Shown here: piece by piece, positions 11,356 through 23,214 of the stretch | Position numbering within the stretch: position 1 is the first letter of the stretch | Layout of the letters: each line of letters begins with the position of its first letter | Source: Marsupella aquatica | Lineage: Eukaryota > Marchantiophyta | Length of the DNA stretch: 64,000 nt | Assembly (NCBI GenBank): GCA_973895155.1 | Contig: OZ316896.1 | Coordinates: forward strand, 9,672,001-9,736,000 | Direction: 5' to 3' | Translations under genes and position numbers: made by a program | The notes under the pieces: model-generated | The model's input: the letters and a program-made list of their open reading frames with translations, nothing else | Database searches by the model: none | Told to the model about the DNA's origin: nothing

Positions 11356-13688
11356 GAACAACAACGCAGCAATGCAACGATCTGGCTTCCCTCTTGTGAT
11401 AGTAGAGTAGAGCTGGAGACTCACTTTTTGAGTTGAGGCTCTGTCAAAAGCGTACGATACTTATTCCTACTTCTGTACTAAACACTTGTAAAGATTCGTT
11501 TCTTCATGTGCAACTTAATGGATGTAAAAAATTCATGAAATTTCACATGTTCTAGATTTTGCGCTTCTCCTTTGGGAACGAGACATGTCATCATAGTCAT
11601 TCGTAGCAGCCTCTTGTTTAACCACTGGCATTTCCAGGGTATATCATCAACAGCAGACGAGCTGCATAAGTGGCCAGAGTATAGTTGAAAGTAGTCTTGG
11701 TGCTGTTGTGAAGAAGGCACAGAGCCTGGTGTATATTCCTGTCAAAAGCATCCAGTCTGCTAATATATTTTGGCCTATTAATTGAAGTTCGGCCACTCGA
11801 ATTTGCGCTACTCTGTTTGGGCACTGATCCATTAATCATCCATTTTCAAGGGATGTCTTGTTTTTAAATCATATACTGGGCGTCGAATGTCGATGTGGAC
11901 CAAATTTGTTTACCTTACTGGCAACTGTTTCGTAGCCCTGTCGACTTCAAAGAGAAGCATTTACGGCCTTTTGATCAGAGTGCATATATCCCCTTCCGGG
12001 ATTCGTCAATTCATATTGATGTAGATTAACGCATGATTTGATTTGCATCCCAACCATTTTTCTTACAAATTATGGTCCCAATTGGAGGAAACAGCATCAC
12101 AGTTCCCATATGTGAATGTTGTCAGAGTTTTCCACGGCTGTCCTCTAGTTACTACCAATAGCGAACATTCGTTACAACTTGGGTACTTGCCTCAAATAGG
12201 TCGAGTCTGAGACCTGAACATGGAGGTTGAGATCAAGCTATATGGTTTTTGGGTAGTATTGTTTCACATTAAGCTTGACATTGCATTCAACGCAGAAGAA
12301 CTTTGAAGCACCAGATCCAAGTTTTTCAATTGGCTCCTTGCAGTACAGTGAAATCATTAAAACTAGTTTCCCTCTATTTTAGAGTAGTCGGGCGCACCTT
12401 GTAGCGAAATGCCTTTCTGAATCTTTACTTTAGACCTTGATGCGTGTTATGTTCTCTATGTTGGGTCAGGTACCGTTATCTTATTGGCAAGATCTTGACC
12501 TGAATCCTGAATTAGCTTTAATCTGCTTTCTTGCCTTGCCACATGCTCTGCTACACTGGCGGTTTGATTCGAGTCCCACCTGCAGGTAATGTTTTCAATA
12601 TGTCAGCTTCTAACATTTCTGGTTGCCAAGGTCAATTGCAATCCCCGCAGGTCATGGCTTAGCTCACTGTTCTAATCTTCCACTTTGCTTGAGAATTGGC
12701 TGACATCGTAAGCGAAAGTGTTGCCTCAGCTGCAGTGCGAATGGAGATGAGCCCTTAGATAGCAACAAGAGAAGGACTTGCAGCGGTGGGAATAGGAACA
12801 CTCGGGTGTCAATCAGCTTTAGATATCAATCGAAGACTGACATTTTCTTTACATAGTTCTGTTGATGCATCTTGAATTGGGGGAAAAGTCCTAGGTGGAG
12901 AGAAGGGTTTATGGGTAGCCGTCAATAAATCTTGGTTACAAATTTGTGCTAATATGGAAGGTATTGAGCAAGGACAACCGCTTTGTTTCTGTTTCACGCG
13001 ATTTTCCATCTGTTTACATGAGAGCAAAAGTTGTTTCTAATATGGAGTTTATGGAGCAAGGACAACCGCTTTCCTTTTGTTTCAGACAACCACCTTATTT
13101 CTGGATCAGACGACATTTCATCTGTTTCCCATGAAAATAAAGTGAATTCTTATGAAAAGGCCCACTTTAAGCTAATTGTAAGAGAGCTGGCTGGGGCAGT
13201 CGAGATCTGGGAGCCAGTGTAAGGAAGACAGTATCCCACTATCAGGAAGGCCTAGATTATCAATTATGTCGAAGTCCTGTGGGGGAGAATGAGGACTCAG
13301 TCTGTGTTTTAGACCATGGATTGTGGCTTTTACAGCGTTGAATCCCTTGTAGCCGAAGAACCCACGAGGTGCAGTCCAGATACAGTGTTTGAGTTGCCAG
13401 TCCATGGCAGGTTTTGTTCAATTTGAGGCTACCACGAAGGCTGGTAAATTGTTTGCTGGGAATGTTCTCCGTCCTATCTTACATGTTGGGAGTATGTGCA
13501 TGTTCTGTTCCCATATACCAGAATCTGAAGCTCAAATGGACCTCCATGTTGTCTGTGAAGCCAGTATGGACTGGCAAAGCTCAGATGGACTTGCTCAGAA
13601 CCTTGATATTGACCCAGATAACATTGGTTAAACTGGATTGACAATCTTGTCCCTACCCTTTGCAGTTGGTTTCCATTACATTACCAAA
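11356..13688. other. 3' flank of ARO and gene-free spacer
   Basis: The ARO 3' UTR probably occupies the first few hundred bases. No other gene is supported. A partial duplication is visible: GAGCAAGGACAACCGCTTT occurs near 12965 and again near 13055 with similar flanks (ATATGGA before, TTTTGTTTC-like after), a spacing of about 90 bp. Confidence 0.5.
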
Positions 13689-13830
13689 CGGGTCTCCTTG
13701 GTAACTTGACAACTTGACTACCTTGAACCTGAAAGAAGTCCCTGTGCATTACTCAGGAACACCGGGTCTCCTTGGTAGCTTGACTACCTTGAATCTCAAA
13801 GAAGTCCCTGTATTACTCAGGAACACCGGG
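13689..13830. repeat. Tandem duplication, about 64-74 bp unit
   Basis: CGGGTCTCCTTGG starts at 13689 and 13763, each followed by TTGACTACCTTGAA, AAAGAAGTCCCTGT and ATTACTCAGGAACACCGGG. A third CGGG junction lies at 13827. The copies differ by a short insertion (CAACTTGA) and GC in the first. Confidence 0.88.
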
Positions 13831-13899
13831 TTTTCACTCGACTCACATTTAATTTTTCAAGTATTAAAGTGGAATCATGATTTATAATATTGGTAATCT

Positions 13900-15310
13900 T
13901 TGTGCTCATCTGAAATGGAGCTAATGATCTCCAAAAAGTTTCATACTTTGTCAATGAATAGAATGGACATCAAAGACCATGCTGAAAATATTCTAACTTG
14001 AAAGGAGATCCAGAAGTCCATCAAATAAATTGACATATCTGTCAAATTCAAAGGTGAAGTTGCTGTTGCAAACAGTTGACGACTTGATGACCTTGTCAAG
14101 TAAGTCGTCAAGCTCATCTTGAAAATGCGCTATGTACTCGCAAAATTTGTGATGACTTGATGATTTTCTGTAGCATGGGGCTCTATTCGGTGATATGGGA
14201 GCAATAGAGTGGTGCAAATGTTTTTGACCACACCTTCCATCTCACTGATCCATTTCCTGATTTTGTATAGGGTTGAGATTGTAGATTCTATGTGAAGAAG
14301 CTCCATTCTTCTCCACTCTACACTGCTAAGACATTCAGGTGACATTACACTGGGCAGAGGGCATTTTCCAAAAGCGTGACTGGACGTCTTGACTATTTTC
14401 TCCAGAGGGACGTCAAAGTTGGCAAATACAATACACAACCAGTTCTTTTCTCTTTTTGGAGTAAATGCACTGATCACTTTGTGCAGTCTAGGAATGGGCT
14501 GGGACAACGCCTTGGTCCATCCAGGCTTCAGATTGCATATACCATGGAAGGCACAAAAACATGTTTTTTTCTTTTCAGACTGGAGACCAAAGCCTGATGG
14601 ACCTTGCCTGTACGGACATCCACAAAAACAATATTTTTTCTTTTCAAATTATAGGAGAATAAAAACTGGACCCCTGGCGGACTTTGCATGGATGGACCCA
14701 TGTTTTCTGGGGAGAGTGGGAGGACTTGCTCAGATTGAAATTGACTTAAGCAGCAATGTTTACACTTTCAAATGTGATTGTAAATTATCTCCTTACGGTT
14801 TGCAGCCTGTTTCAGTTGCATTGCCTCCTTGGTGGCATGATAGCCTGGAACCTGCAAGCCTCGAGACTCCATGCCATTACTTAAGAGCAGAGGTGTAACC
14901 CAGTTTTCAGTTGATCCATGTGAAATTTTGGAAGTGTTTAGGGTTTAGGATCTCCATAATCTCCACATTGGGAGGACTTTTGGATCTCTCAGGTAATAGA
15001 TTGGACATTATAGACCTTCTTGGGAACATCTGAGCTTAAACGGAGGTCCAAAAGTCCTTCAATATATACACATCTGCCAAGCCAAAGTTAATATTTCTGT
15101 CCCAAACAGTTGACGACTTGATGACCCTATCCAGTAGGTCATGAAGCTGTCACATAACGTTTTGAAAATGCACTTTGTACTTGCTATGTTTGTAAGGGCT
15201 TGACAATTCCTTTTTTCTTTTTGGTGTAAAGTTGCGAATCACCTTACCCAGTCCATGGGAATGGGCAAGGACAACGTCTGGGTCCATAATTTGTGGCATA
15301 GCTAAACTTC
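13900..15310. repeat. Two diverged copies of a dispersed repeat about 1 kb apart
   Basis: CAAACAGTTGACGACTTGAT occurs near 14070 and again near 15103. In both copies it is followed by a GTCAAG/CCAGTAGGTC-like region, TTGAAAATGC and GTACT(C/T)GC. Further on, each has CTTTTTGG(A/T)GTAAA and later a GGACAACG(C/T)C...GGTCCAT block. It could be an old non-autonomous transposon. No coding capacity is seen. Confidence 0.6.
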
Positions 15311-15473
15311 AGTTCCACTATGCCATAAATGATTTATAGAGATTCATCTTTTCACAGGTAAGAAATTTATTTTCAAATTTAGGGGGCTGACATAAGTATA
15401 TTTTCTAGATTTTTTACGTTTTTTTACTTCAAAGAATATTGGTCAAGGATAGTCATGGACGTATTTTGCTTTG

Positions 15474-15495
15474 CCCCCCCCCCCCCCCCCCCCCC
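15474..15495. repeat. Homopolymer of 22 C
   Basis: An uninterrupted run of 22 cytosines, flanked by TTTTGCTTTG and TTCCATTTG. Such a tract can form i-motif or G-quadruplex structures, and it is also a place where sequencing or assembly length is unreliable. Confidence 0.9.
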
Positions 15496-16205
15496 TTCCA
15501 TTTGATTTTACAACACAAGTAAAGAGCTCAAGAATATAAACCAACCAATTAGCGGGACAGGGGTTCCCATTGCAACTTGAAGCCAGCAACACAATTTTGG
15601 GAAAGATGACCAAAAGATGGCTAAGGACAACAATATTTGTTTAAATACTAAATCGATGTCATTCTAGTTGTGCCTAGATTTGTGTTCGGCAGGTCTGGGG
15701 TTTGATACTCAAGGATAAATTTTGATTTTGCATTAAATAACCCTTTTGAGGGTAGGAAAAGGTTCCATTTGCTTTTGACAAAAGGATTGTGCCTAGGGAG
15801 AAATTGAGTCATTCTTGAGAGTTTTTAGATCTTGTTGTAGTTGAGAAAAAGTGCATTTGTTACACTATACATAGCTGCAATTGTCAGCAAATCCATCTGG
15901 TCTTGCCAGCACAATGTAGCCATGGGGATACTCTCATGAATTGAAAAAAGATTATAGTGTCTCAACTACTGTAGCTGGAACACATATAGCACCATAGTGG
16001 CTTTAATTCAACGTACAAAGGGAACGACCCCTACTGCCATCCTCCACAAGACATGCTGTAATTTTATAGGATTAAGGGAGTGTTGGGCCAAAAACTTGCT
16101 TACCCCCCCCCCCACCCCCAAGTTCATGCAAAACCCTGAGAAAGAAAAAGAAATCTTACCCTCAATAACTCGAGCCAAGGGGCCAGCGGGTAGGGGTTAT
16201 TAGCT
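15496..16205. other. Gene-free spacer
   Basis: No gene is supported. A second C-rich run (about 16104-16120, with one A) is present. The 9-mer CTACTGTAG occurs at 15966-15974. Confidence 0.5.
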
Positions 16206-18470
16206 AATGAAGCACCAAACAAGTCCAACAATAAAAAAACCAAATATATACACACTTTTTATATACAAAGGGACCAAACAGAGTACAAATGAACAAACAA
16301 AAGAGGGCCCAAGTGGACAAAACCAATCGAAAAAGAAGTGAGCAAAAGGGAACCACTAAACACCAAGAAAGAGGAACTAAAAGTAAGAAATGAACAATAG
16401 GGAACCCCTAAAAACCAAGAAAGAGAGAGAGACTAAAACTAACCCAAGCGGACCGAGGTCCTCATCATTCCTACCGATTGTGGCAAAAAGCTAATGGTCC
16501 ACATCAAGAGTCAAAACTAGATCGGCAAGTGGGATTGGAACATCCTCAAGGGGAGCTAGCCGCTGCGGAGGCACACTAGCACCCACTGTAAGAGATCGAC
16601 GATAGATGGCCCGAGCTTGAGCACGCTGTAAGGTGACTGAAATGCGTTGGCGAAAGTGCGTGGTCAAAATAGAAAGCGGGGGTCCGGTGGGACCCATTCG
16701 GCCATGAACATCCCGGGCAGCTTGCCGAAGAAGCCCATCAAACTGAGGATGAAGACGCCCAAATAGCTCCACAGCAAGGGGGAGGAAGCTGTCGGATGAA
16801 GCTCGTGCAGCATATTTGGCCTCCTTCGTTGTTGCCGCACGTGACGCTGCTGCCCCTGCCGTAGTTGCCGCTATCCCAATGATGTCTTGGCGCAATGGGT
16901 TTGCCACCACAACATCTGCCAAAGTACGTTGACCCTCACGGACCATGGTAAGATCCACCCGTAACCGCTGTGATGGAGGACCAGGTAACTCGAGTACCAC
17001 CTCCCGCCGCACGCATACCAAAGAGCCAGAGAGAACCTGAGCAGTCGCATCTCGCACAACGTCGTGAACAATAATGGTTTCACCTCCCAAACTGCACCGA
17101 AGAAGATGGACACCTGTGGCATCACAAGGCTTCCCACAAGTGCAAGAAGGAGGTAAACCTGCAAGAAGTGGGTGGGGCAGCCCCAGACGAAGATGCATGG
17201 CTGTGGAGAACTCCGTTGAAGACATCCGCAAATGAGGAATGACTGGATTGGCCTGAAGCCATCCACCTGCGCCCTTCCCTCTGGAAGAAAGAATCCGAGC
17301 TCGGTCCGTGTCAGGTGCCTCGGAGAGGATGCTGGAAAGGGTGAAAGTGTGCATACGCCCAGCGAGGTCTGCCTGAAGACGAACGGGATCCAAGGATAAA
17401 AACTCTTGGAAAGAAGGTAACGCGGCGCGAACGGGATCTGGTAATGAGGACCGCGCTGCGCGCAAATGAACCTGAAACGGGAGGGAACCCTCCTCTACCT
17501 CCATGAGAGATGAAAGTAAAAAAGGGCGATCCTCAATAAGAAAACGATCGGCCAACAACGAGAAGGTGGCCGCCCACGCACCCAAAAAGACCAAAGGTGC
17601 AAGGCTCTCAATGGAAGTAAGCCCAAAACCACCTTGCGAAATAGGAAGACTGAGTTGTCGATGAAGCCACGGAGATGAGAGCAACGTACCCGGACCTAAA
17701 AGAGAGGCCAGGGTCTGACGAATGGAGACATCAAATGCTCGAAGGTGGAGACAAAGATCCTCGGTAGGGGGATGCGTCCTAGCCAGATAAGACGCACGAG
17801 GGTGGATGCACCTCAACAACATCCCAAATGCTGCTTGAGAATCTGCTAACTTAGGGAGCATAGGAGTATGGGCTAAGGCAGCCTGTATAGAGTCAGCGAT
17901 GAAAGATGAGCAAAAGGAGGCGGTACCGACTGGGGAGCCAAGGACCCGAAGACCATCGGCTGGACGTAAGAACCCTGGGGGAAGCACAAGATCAGAGGGT
18001 AACCCAGCTGGACTCCATGCACGACTCTTCACAGGCTGAACTCGTAAACCGAGGCCCATCAAATGGGTGGAAAGAGTGGCGAGGGCAAAAGTAACCGCGG
18101 CAGGAGGACCAATGATGTGGGTGTCATCTGAAAGGGAGGGGAAGATACACTGGGGGTGGGCCATGGCAGCTTCCCGTAAAGCTGTAAAATGGGCAATGGC
18201 AAAAAGAGGCCCACCCAAAGGGTCACCCTGACGTGTACCTTCTGCAGAGGAAAGAGTGGTATACACACCTGTAGAGGAGTGATGACTATAGAAGAGTGGG
18301 GCCTCGAGTCCATAAAAACAACGGACAAAGGGGATCAGGGACTGGATGTCTGGATCCGCCGCCCTCAAAGCACGAAAAATGGCTACCCGAGAAACCGTAT
18401 TAAAAGCGTTAGAGACATCAACTTGGAGGACAACCCAATCAGGGTGATCTAGAGAGTCTTTGATAAAACT
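16206..18470 (-). mobile_element. 5'-truncated LINE with C-terminal restriction-like endonuclease
   Basis: The open frame on the minus strand begins inside the reverse transcriptase just before motif A (DHPDWVVLQVDVSNAFN) and runs to the end of the polyprotein. Upstream of about 18470 the translation no longer looks like RT, so the element is probably truncated at its 5' end, as expected of target-primed insertion. The likely 3' UTR (about 16206-16490) is A/C-rich on the plus strand. I could not place a poly-A tail or target-site duplication. The right (5') boundary is approximate, to within some tens of bases. Confidence 0.75.
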
Positions 18471-18656
18471 ACAAGGCCTCAGTTTTTCTTTTGCGGGGTC
18501 AAGTCTTTTGCTGATAAACACCTGGTTAAAATTTATAGTGGTAAATAAATATGCAAATAAGATCTGTGCATCGTAAGCTATCCCTAGTCTCTGTATGGGA
18601 AAATGAACTGTAACGATCCTCCCCTCCCCTCCCCTCCCCTCCCGCCCCCCACCCAA
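16491..18656 (-). pseudogene. LINE reverse transcriptase / zinc knuckle / PD-(D/E)XK fragment
   Basis: The frame is open for 721 codons but has no ATG at its beginning (the first codon is TTG), and the first 60-odd residues are non-homologous. RT motifs seen: QVDVSNAFNTVSR (motif A), SAEGTRQGDPLGGPLFA (motif B) and SLSDDTHIIG (motif C, with the catalytic DD pair near 18125-18135). After the thumb region comes a CTCGKPCDATGVHLLRC knuckle (CxC-x3-C-x6-H-x3-C). A region with RVDLTM, ADVVVANP and KEAKYA then resembles the restriction-like endonuclease of R2/NeSL/Dualen-type LINEs. No internal stop or frameshift is evident, so the insertion is fairly young or the frame is conserved. It lacks the RT N-terminus and start, so it is not autonomous. 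Confidence 0.8.
18618..18648. repeat. (CCCCT)n microsatellite
   Basis: About five CCCCT units, followed by a C-rich run. It lies at the open upstream end of the LINE frame and explains that frame's G/R/E-rich N-terminal translation. Confidence 0.88.
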
Positions 18657-21300
18657 GATATGGGTTCACTTACCCTTCACTACAATAATTGCAGTAGAGG
18701 TGTCCCTGGGTCCACGTAGGTGATGTAGCCTCCTTTGTGGCATCTTAGAATTCCTACTTTCATGCGAAACAAACTATTCCCTAGTAGTTTACTGAAGAGC
18801 ATCAACAGCCCTTAGGCATCAATCACTATAATATCTTATCCTGCCAAAAGGAGCCTTTGTCCGTTTAAAAACTAACTTTTGTAGAGAATCCATGATAGGC
18901 TTCAGACTCAAATTTTCACAATTTCTTGCTGTGAGTGTGGGACCTGTTTTGCGCAACAACATCTTCTGTGCAAATGACATACTATACACAATGACATCTC
19001 TTTAGCAATGACATATTTTGTGGAACGACCCTTTCTGGAAAAGACATTTTCTGTGCAAGGACATCTTTTCTCATCAACATCTTTTGTGCAATGCACATGT
19101 ATTGAGCTAGTCTATACTACAGTTTGCTATAAAAAGTTACGATTCATGACCTATTCGAAGAATGAAGCATAGGCTAGTATCACAGAGATTCTTTATTTAG
19201 ATTTTGTTGGTGAGAAGGATAGGCATGGGAGGCAGGATACATGACCTACTCCATAAAATGAAGCTATATATATAGCCTGGTTGGTATAATAAACTTTTAA
19301 TATTAGATTGTGCTGTGAACAGTATACCCACCAGGGTCTGGATACTTATAGGCCTTAGTGCTAATTAGGGTGGCTTTACAATTGAGGATTAATTAGCCCA
19401 AATCCCAGGCTTGGAGTGTCCAGACTCAATTAGGGTGGCCTTACAATGTTCTAAAAATAGATGTGCTTGGACTCAAAATCACTTCAAATGAGATTAGAAA
19501 ATGTAAATCCATTGAATGAAGGAGCCAAAGGTTGGAAATGTTTTTGACCACCTTCTAAAGGGGGTCTAACATTGTAGACAAAGAAACTCTTGGCATCAAC
19601 ATTTCCTTGGACCCACTGCTTGCCATATAGGATACTTAGACACCACACCTGAATGGGCCTTTGGGATCTTGAATTGTCTACAGTAACCAGTTCCACTCAT
19701 TACACAATCCATATTCAATCCTAAAAGATGCAATGGGGGTCTCAAACCTCAAAATTTGATGGACCTTAACTTAGTCAGTAGTTAACATTACAGAGAGAAA
19801 AAGTTATGGACTACCATATCATAATCCATAACTTTTTGCCATAAATATTGGTCATATGCCATGGCCAAAGGTCACTCTAGAGGCACGACCAAAACAAAAT
19901 ATAAAAACAAATTACATAACCTTATGCCATTTGTTTATGACCAAAATCCATCATCCTCAGGTTTGAAGCTTTGACATGTGCCTAACATATTTTAAAGCCA
20001 CCCCGTGTTTAAAAACAAACATAAGGTAGGGTTTAAAAACAAACATGAGGGAAGGGGAATGGAAAGTAATGCGCAGCTGGCCAGACCTAGGGATTTGTAG
20101 TGAAGCCCTGAATGATGGATTTTCAAATTGGTTGGACTGGTATAGAATTTCTAGATAGACTCTGGTAATATCTTTTACAGTTTTAACTAAATTCAGACCT
20201 GTAAATGGGATCCTGATTGTTTGCAACTAATTTTAATTAGTTTACCCGGTCTTAACTTACTCCCCATGCCCCAACTCTTCGAGGGATCCTTCCCAAAGTG
20301 ATATTGCCCAAATTACTCAGAGAGTCCCTCACAAAAGTGAAGTGTCCATTGGCAGTTGATCTAATAATATTTATGTTAAGTATTTACTCTTAGGTCTAGG
20401 GTTATCAGTGTTACCATAGTTAGGGCTGACCTTAGTTGTGGACTAGGCTAGGTTAACTAGGTTGTACACTATATCCCAAATGATGTTTGCTTGGATAGGA
20501 GGAACTCAAGCTCATTGTGACGAAATCAGTTGAGAGATAGGGAGATCTTGTACTGCAGAGACTTGATATGGCCGATGGACCTAGAGTCCGGTAAAGCTCT
20601 CGTGTGTTCTTGTGAACATAGACTCAGCCAAGGTGAACCACATATCTCTTTGTGTCAATTATTTGTGCATTGGATGGTTCATGAACTTGTCATTATAAAT
20701 GTCATTTATGCTCAACAATTTATCTGTTTTAGCAATTGTTGGAAATAGAGCAAATGGACTTGGAAAAATCTCAAACTTTGTGAGTTAATAGATTGGACTT
20801 CAGAAAAATGTTGGAAAATTTTGAGAGTAAGCAAATATATGATTAATAGGGCGCGACATTAGGTGCCCAACTCGGGACACTCTTGTGTATGGTCCAGTTT
20901 GCAAAATTCACATATTTGAGACGCACTAATAAAGCATCCTTTGGAAAGTAAAGTAGTTGGTCACTATTTTTCCAGGCGACACATCATAGAAGCATATGTG
21001 TGGAGCATACCAGGATCCAATGATTCGAAAGGAGAGGACGGGACCGAGCTGCGTGGATCCAGGCATTTTGTCAAACGTTTGGGGTCCATGGGGCTGCAGT
21101 TTCTCGAATTCTGGGCTAGGCGCCATTTCGGCCCTTTGGTTTACAATTATTTATTTAAAATAAAATAAAATGCCCCGAGTCACAAGTACGGTAGATTCGG
21201 CGGTGGAATGTTTGCGCCCGACTTTGTACCGTACTTGTTGGCGTGCTGGGACTGGTCTAGACGGTGACCGAGCTCACTTTTCACTTTCCGCGATTTGTTT
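18657..21300. other. Gene-free spacer
   Basis: No gene is supported. Around 18950-19090 several phrases of the type TT(C/T)TGTGCAA...GACAT recur, suggesting a short degenerate repeat. At 20020-20050 the phrase GTTTAAAAACAAACAT is duplicated. From about 20930 the sequence becomes GC-rich towards the minisatellite. Confidence 0.5.
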
Positions 21301-21620
21301 TTCAGAATGTCGTCACTTCGGGAAGGGAGCCTGCCCGGGAGCCTGCCCGGGACTCGAAACTGGGAGCGAAAAGGGTTTTTGCTCCCGCGGGCAGGACGTC
21401 AATTCGGGACGGGAGCCTGCCCGGGAGAGAGTCGGAACGGGGAACTAAATTTTTTGCTCTCAAGGGCAGGACGCCACGTCGGGATGGGAGCCTGCCCGGG
21501 ACTCGGAACGGCGAACGAAAACGTTTTCGCTCCGAGGGCAGGACGTCACTTCGGGACGGGAGCCTGCCCAGGTGTCGGAACGGCGACGATAAGTTTTTGG
21601 CGCCCCGGGCAAGACTTGGA
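21301..21620. repeat. GC-rich minisatellite, four ~80-bp units
   Basis: Units have the order TCACTTCGGGACGGGAGCC, TGCCCGGG, CTCGGAACGGCGAACGAAAA, then TTTTTGCTC, CCGCGGGCAGGACG. Starts lie near 21313, 21400, 21476 and 21547. The first unit has a duplicated GAGCCTGCCCGG. The repeat is free of stops in several frames, which creates overlapping open frames on both strands with repetitive R/G/P-rich translations. I do not regard these as genes. Confidence 0.9.
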
Positions 21621-23214
21621 TGCCTTTTTTGCATTGGGCAGAATAAGAACGGCAAACAAGCATGATAAAAAGTTTAGAGTCTTATTATTAATTAAGACAA
21701 ACGCTATACCCCTCGTTATGGTCTCTCTTACTGGGATTATATATTAAGTTTCCACGCAGGGTAACCCAGGCCCCAAGGGGGTTATGGAATGTGGTTCCGG
21801 AGGTCGGTGAGCCTGAGGGGTTACAGCCATGGCCCCTGAAAAACCAGGGACTGCCTAGTGTAACCCATGAGTGTAGTTTGGCTTTATTTTTTACTTGCAT
21901 CTGACATTGGATAATTCTCGAGGTGGACACTGTTGTTAAAAAGCTGATTTTATCTACTGGAGTGGAACAGGAAGCTAGATAAGGGTCTAATTCTTGGGTG
22001 AAACTTCGGACCATAACTCTGGGGGCACAACTATGGGCGTGGAAATGGAAATGAACATAATGATACTTATCATGTACTTATATGAGCAAAGCTTTGGCAT
22101 TCAGGCGAGCCACATTCAAATATAGACCTAACTATTGACATGTTAATTTCGTGAATATAAAATAATGGATGAGCAACCTGGAAATTGCTGTTCATCCATG
22201 GGTTCATGTCATTGGCTTGGGCTAGAGCTAATGAAAATAAGATCAGCTACAGTAGATATTTGAGTCCCCAAAATTATGATGGCACAGGCCTAACGATATG
22301 AAATTAATATTGGCTCAATATTTGAGCCCATAATCCTGTGCATCTTGCTGACATACTTCCATCCGCCCAGAGGCACACACAAATGGGGTGTGTGGCTTGC
22401 CAAAGGAGAGGAGGGCAAACAAACCCAAAATCAAAGACAGCTAGGGCATCATTCACTCTTTTCCAGTGTGACTTATGACCCACACCTCCAATTTTTGCTC
22501 CTACCTTCCTGAGCAATAGGCAACAGCACACACATTCAATTTTCTCCGTTTGTTGTGGGGTCAAGCAAAGCCAGGCCAACTGAGCTGAGCCATGCCCAGC
22601 CCAGCCCAGCTGGCTGAACTGTTTTTGGAAGGCAGCAGTGGAGAGAATTGCTTCCATTTTAGTAGTTCATCAAATCACAATAGTGTCCAGTTTGTTATGT
22701 GCATTTACACGCTGGCATCTTTCATAGGCTGGCTAATTTGCATACCCTACAGAATATCAGGTTAGCGCAATAAATAAATAAATATCAACAAGTGGAATCT
22801 CTGGGAGAAATTTAGAAGTTTTTTAGATAGCTTTTGGAAAACTTGGGGAAACTATTCTAAACATTTGTTACTGTAAAACATTGGATTTATCAGTCTTTGT
22901 CAGTGTTTAACTTGGCTTTAAAGCAAAGAATAAAATCTTGAAAAATCATATACGGCATTCCACAAGAAAGCAAAAAAAAAAAAAACCATTATTGGAAAGC
23001 TGAAATCCTGGACAAAATATAGTATGACGAGCCTGTAACATGGGAAAATTTGAAAATGCTTAGTTGAGAATATTCAGGGATCTAAAACAAGGATTTTTCC
23101 AGTGTTTACAAATGAAAAGTAAATCTTAGAGAAATTATTTCTAGAATTGGGCATGATTTGAAAAATTATTAATTTTTTGAGAGCACAATTTGTAAACCTG
23201 ATCGTCCTACTCCT
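21621..23214. other. Gene-free spacer
   Basis: No gene is supported. The region contains a CTACAGTAG 9-mer at 22247-22255, a short CCCAG run near 22598 and an A13 run near 22973. Open frames here are short and lack domains. Confidence 0.5.

Noticed and set aside
12560-12600. tRNA T-arm-like GGTTTGATTCGAGTCCC
   Set aside because: No matching acceptor stem, anticodon arm or D-arm could be folded around it.
16871-17266. 131-residue minus-strand frame inside the LINE
   Set aside because: It is an out-of-frame shadow of the LINE polyprotein.
21264-21747. Overlapping 117-150 residue frames on both strands
   Set aside because: They run through a tandem minisatellite; the translations are repeats of the unit and match no domain.
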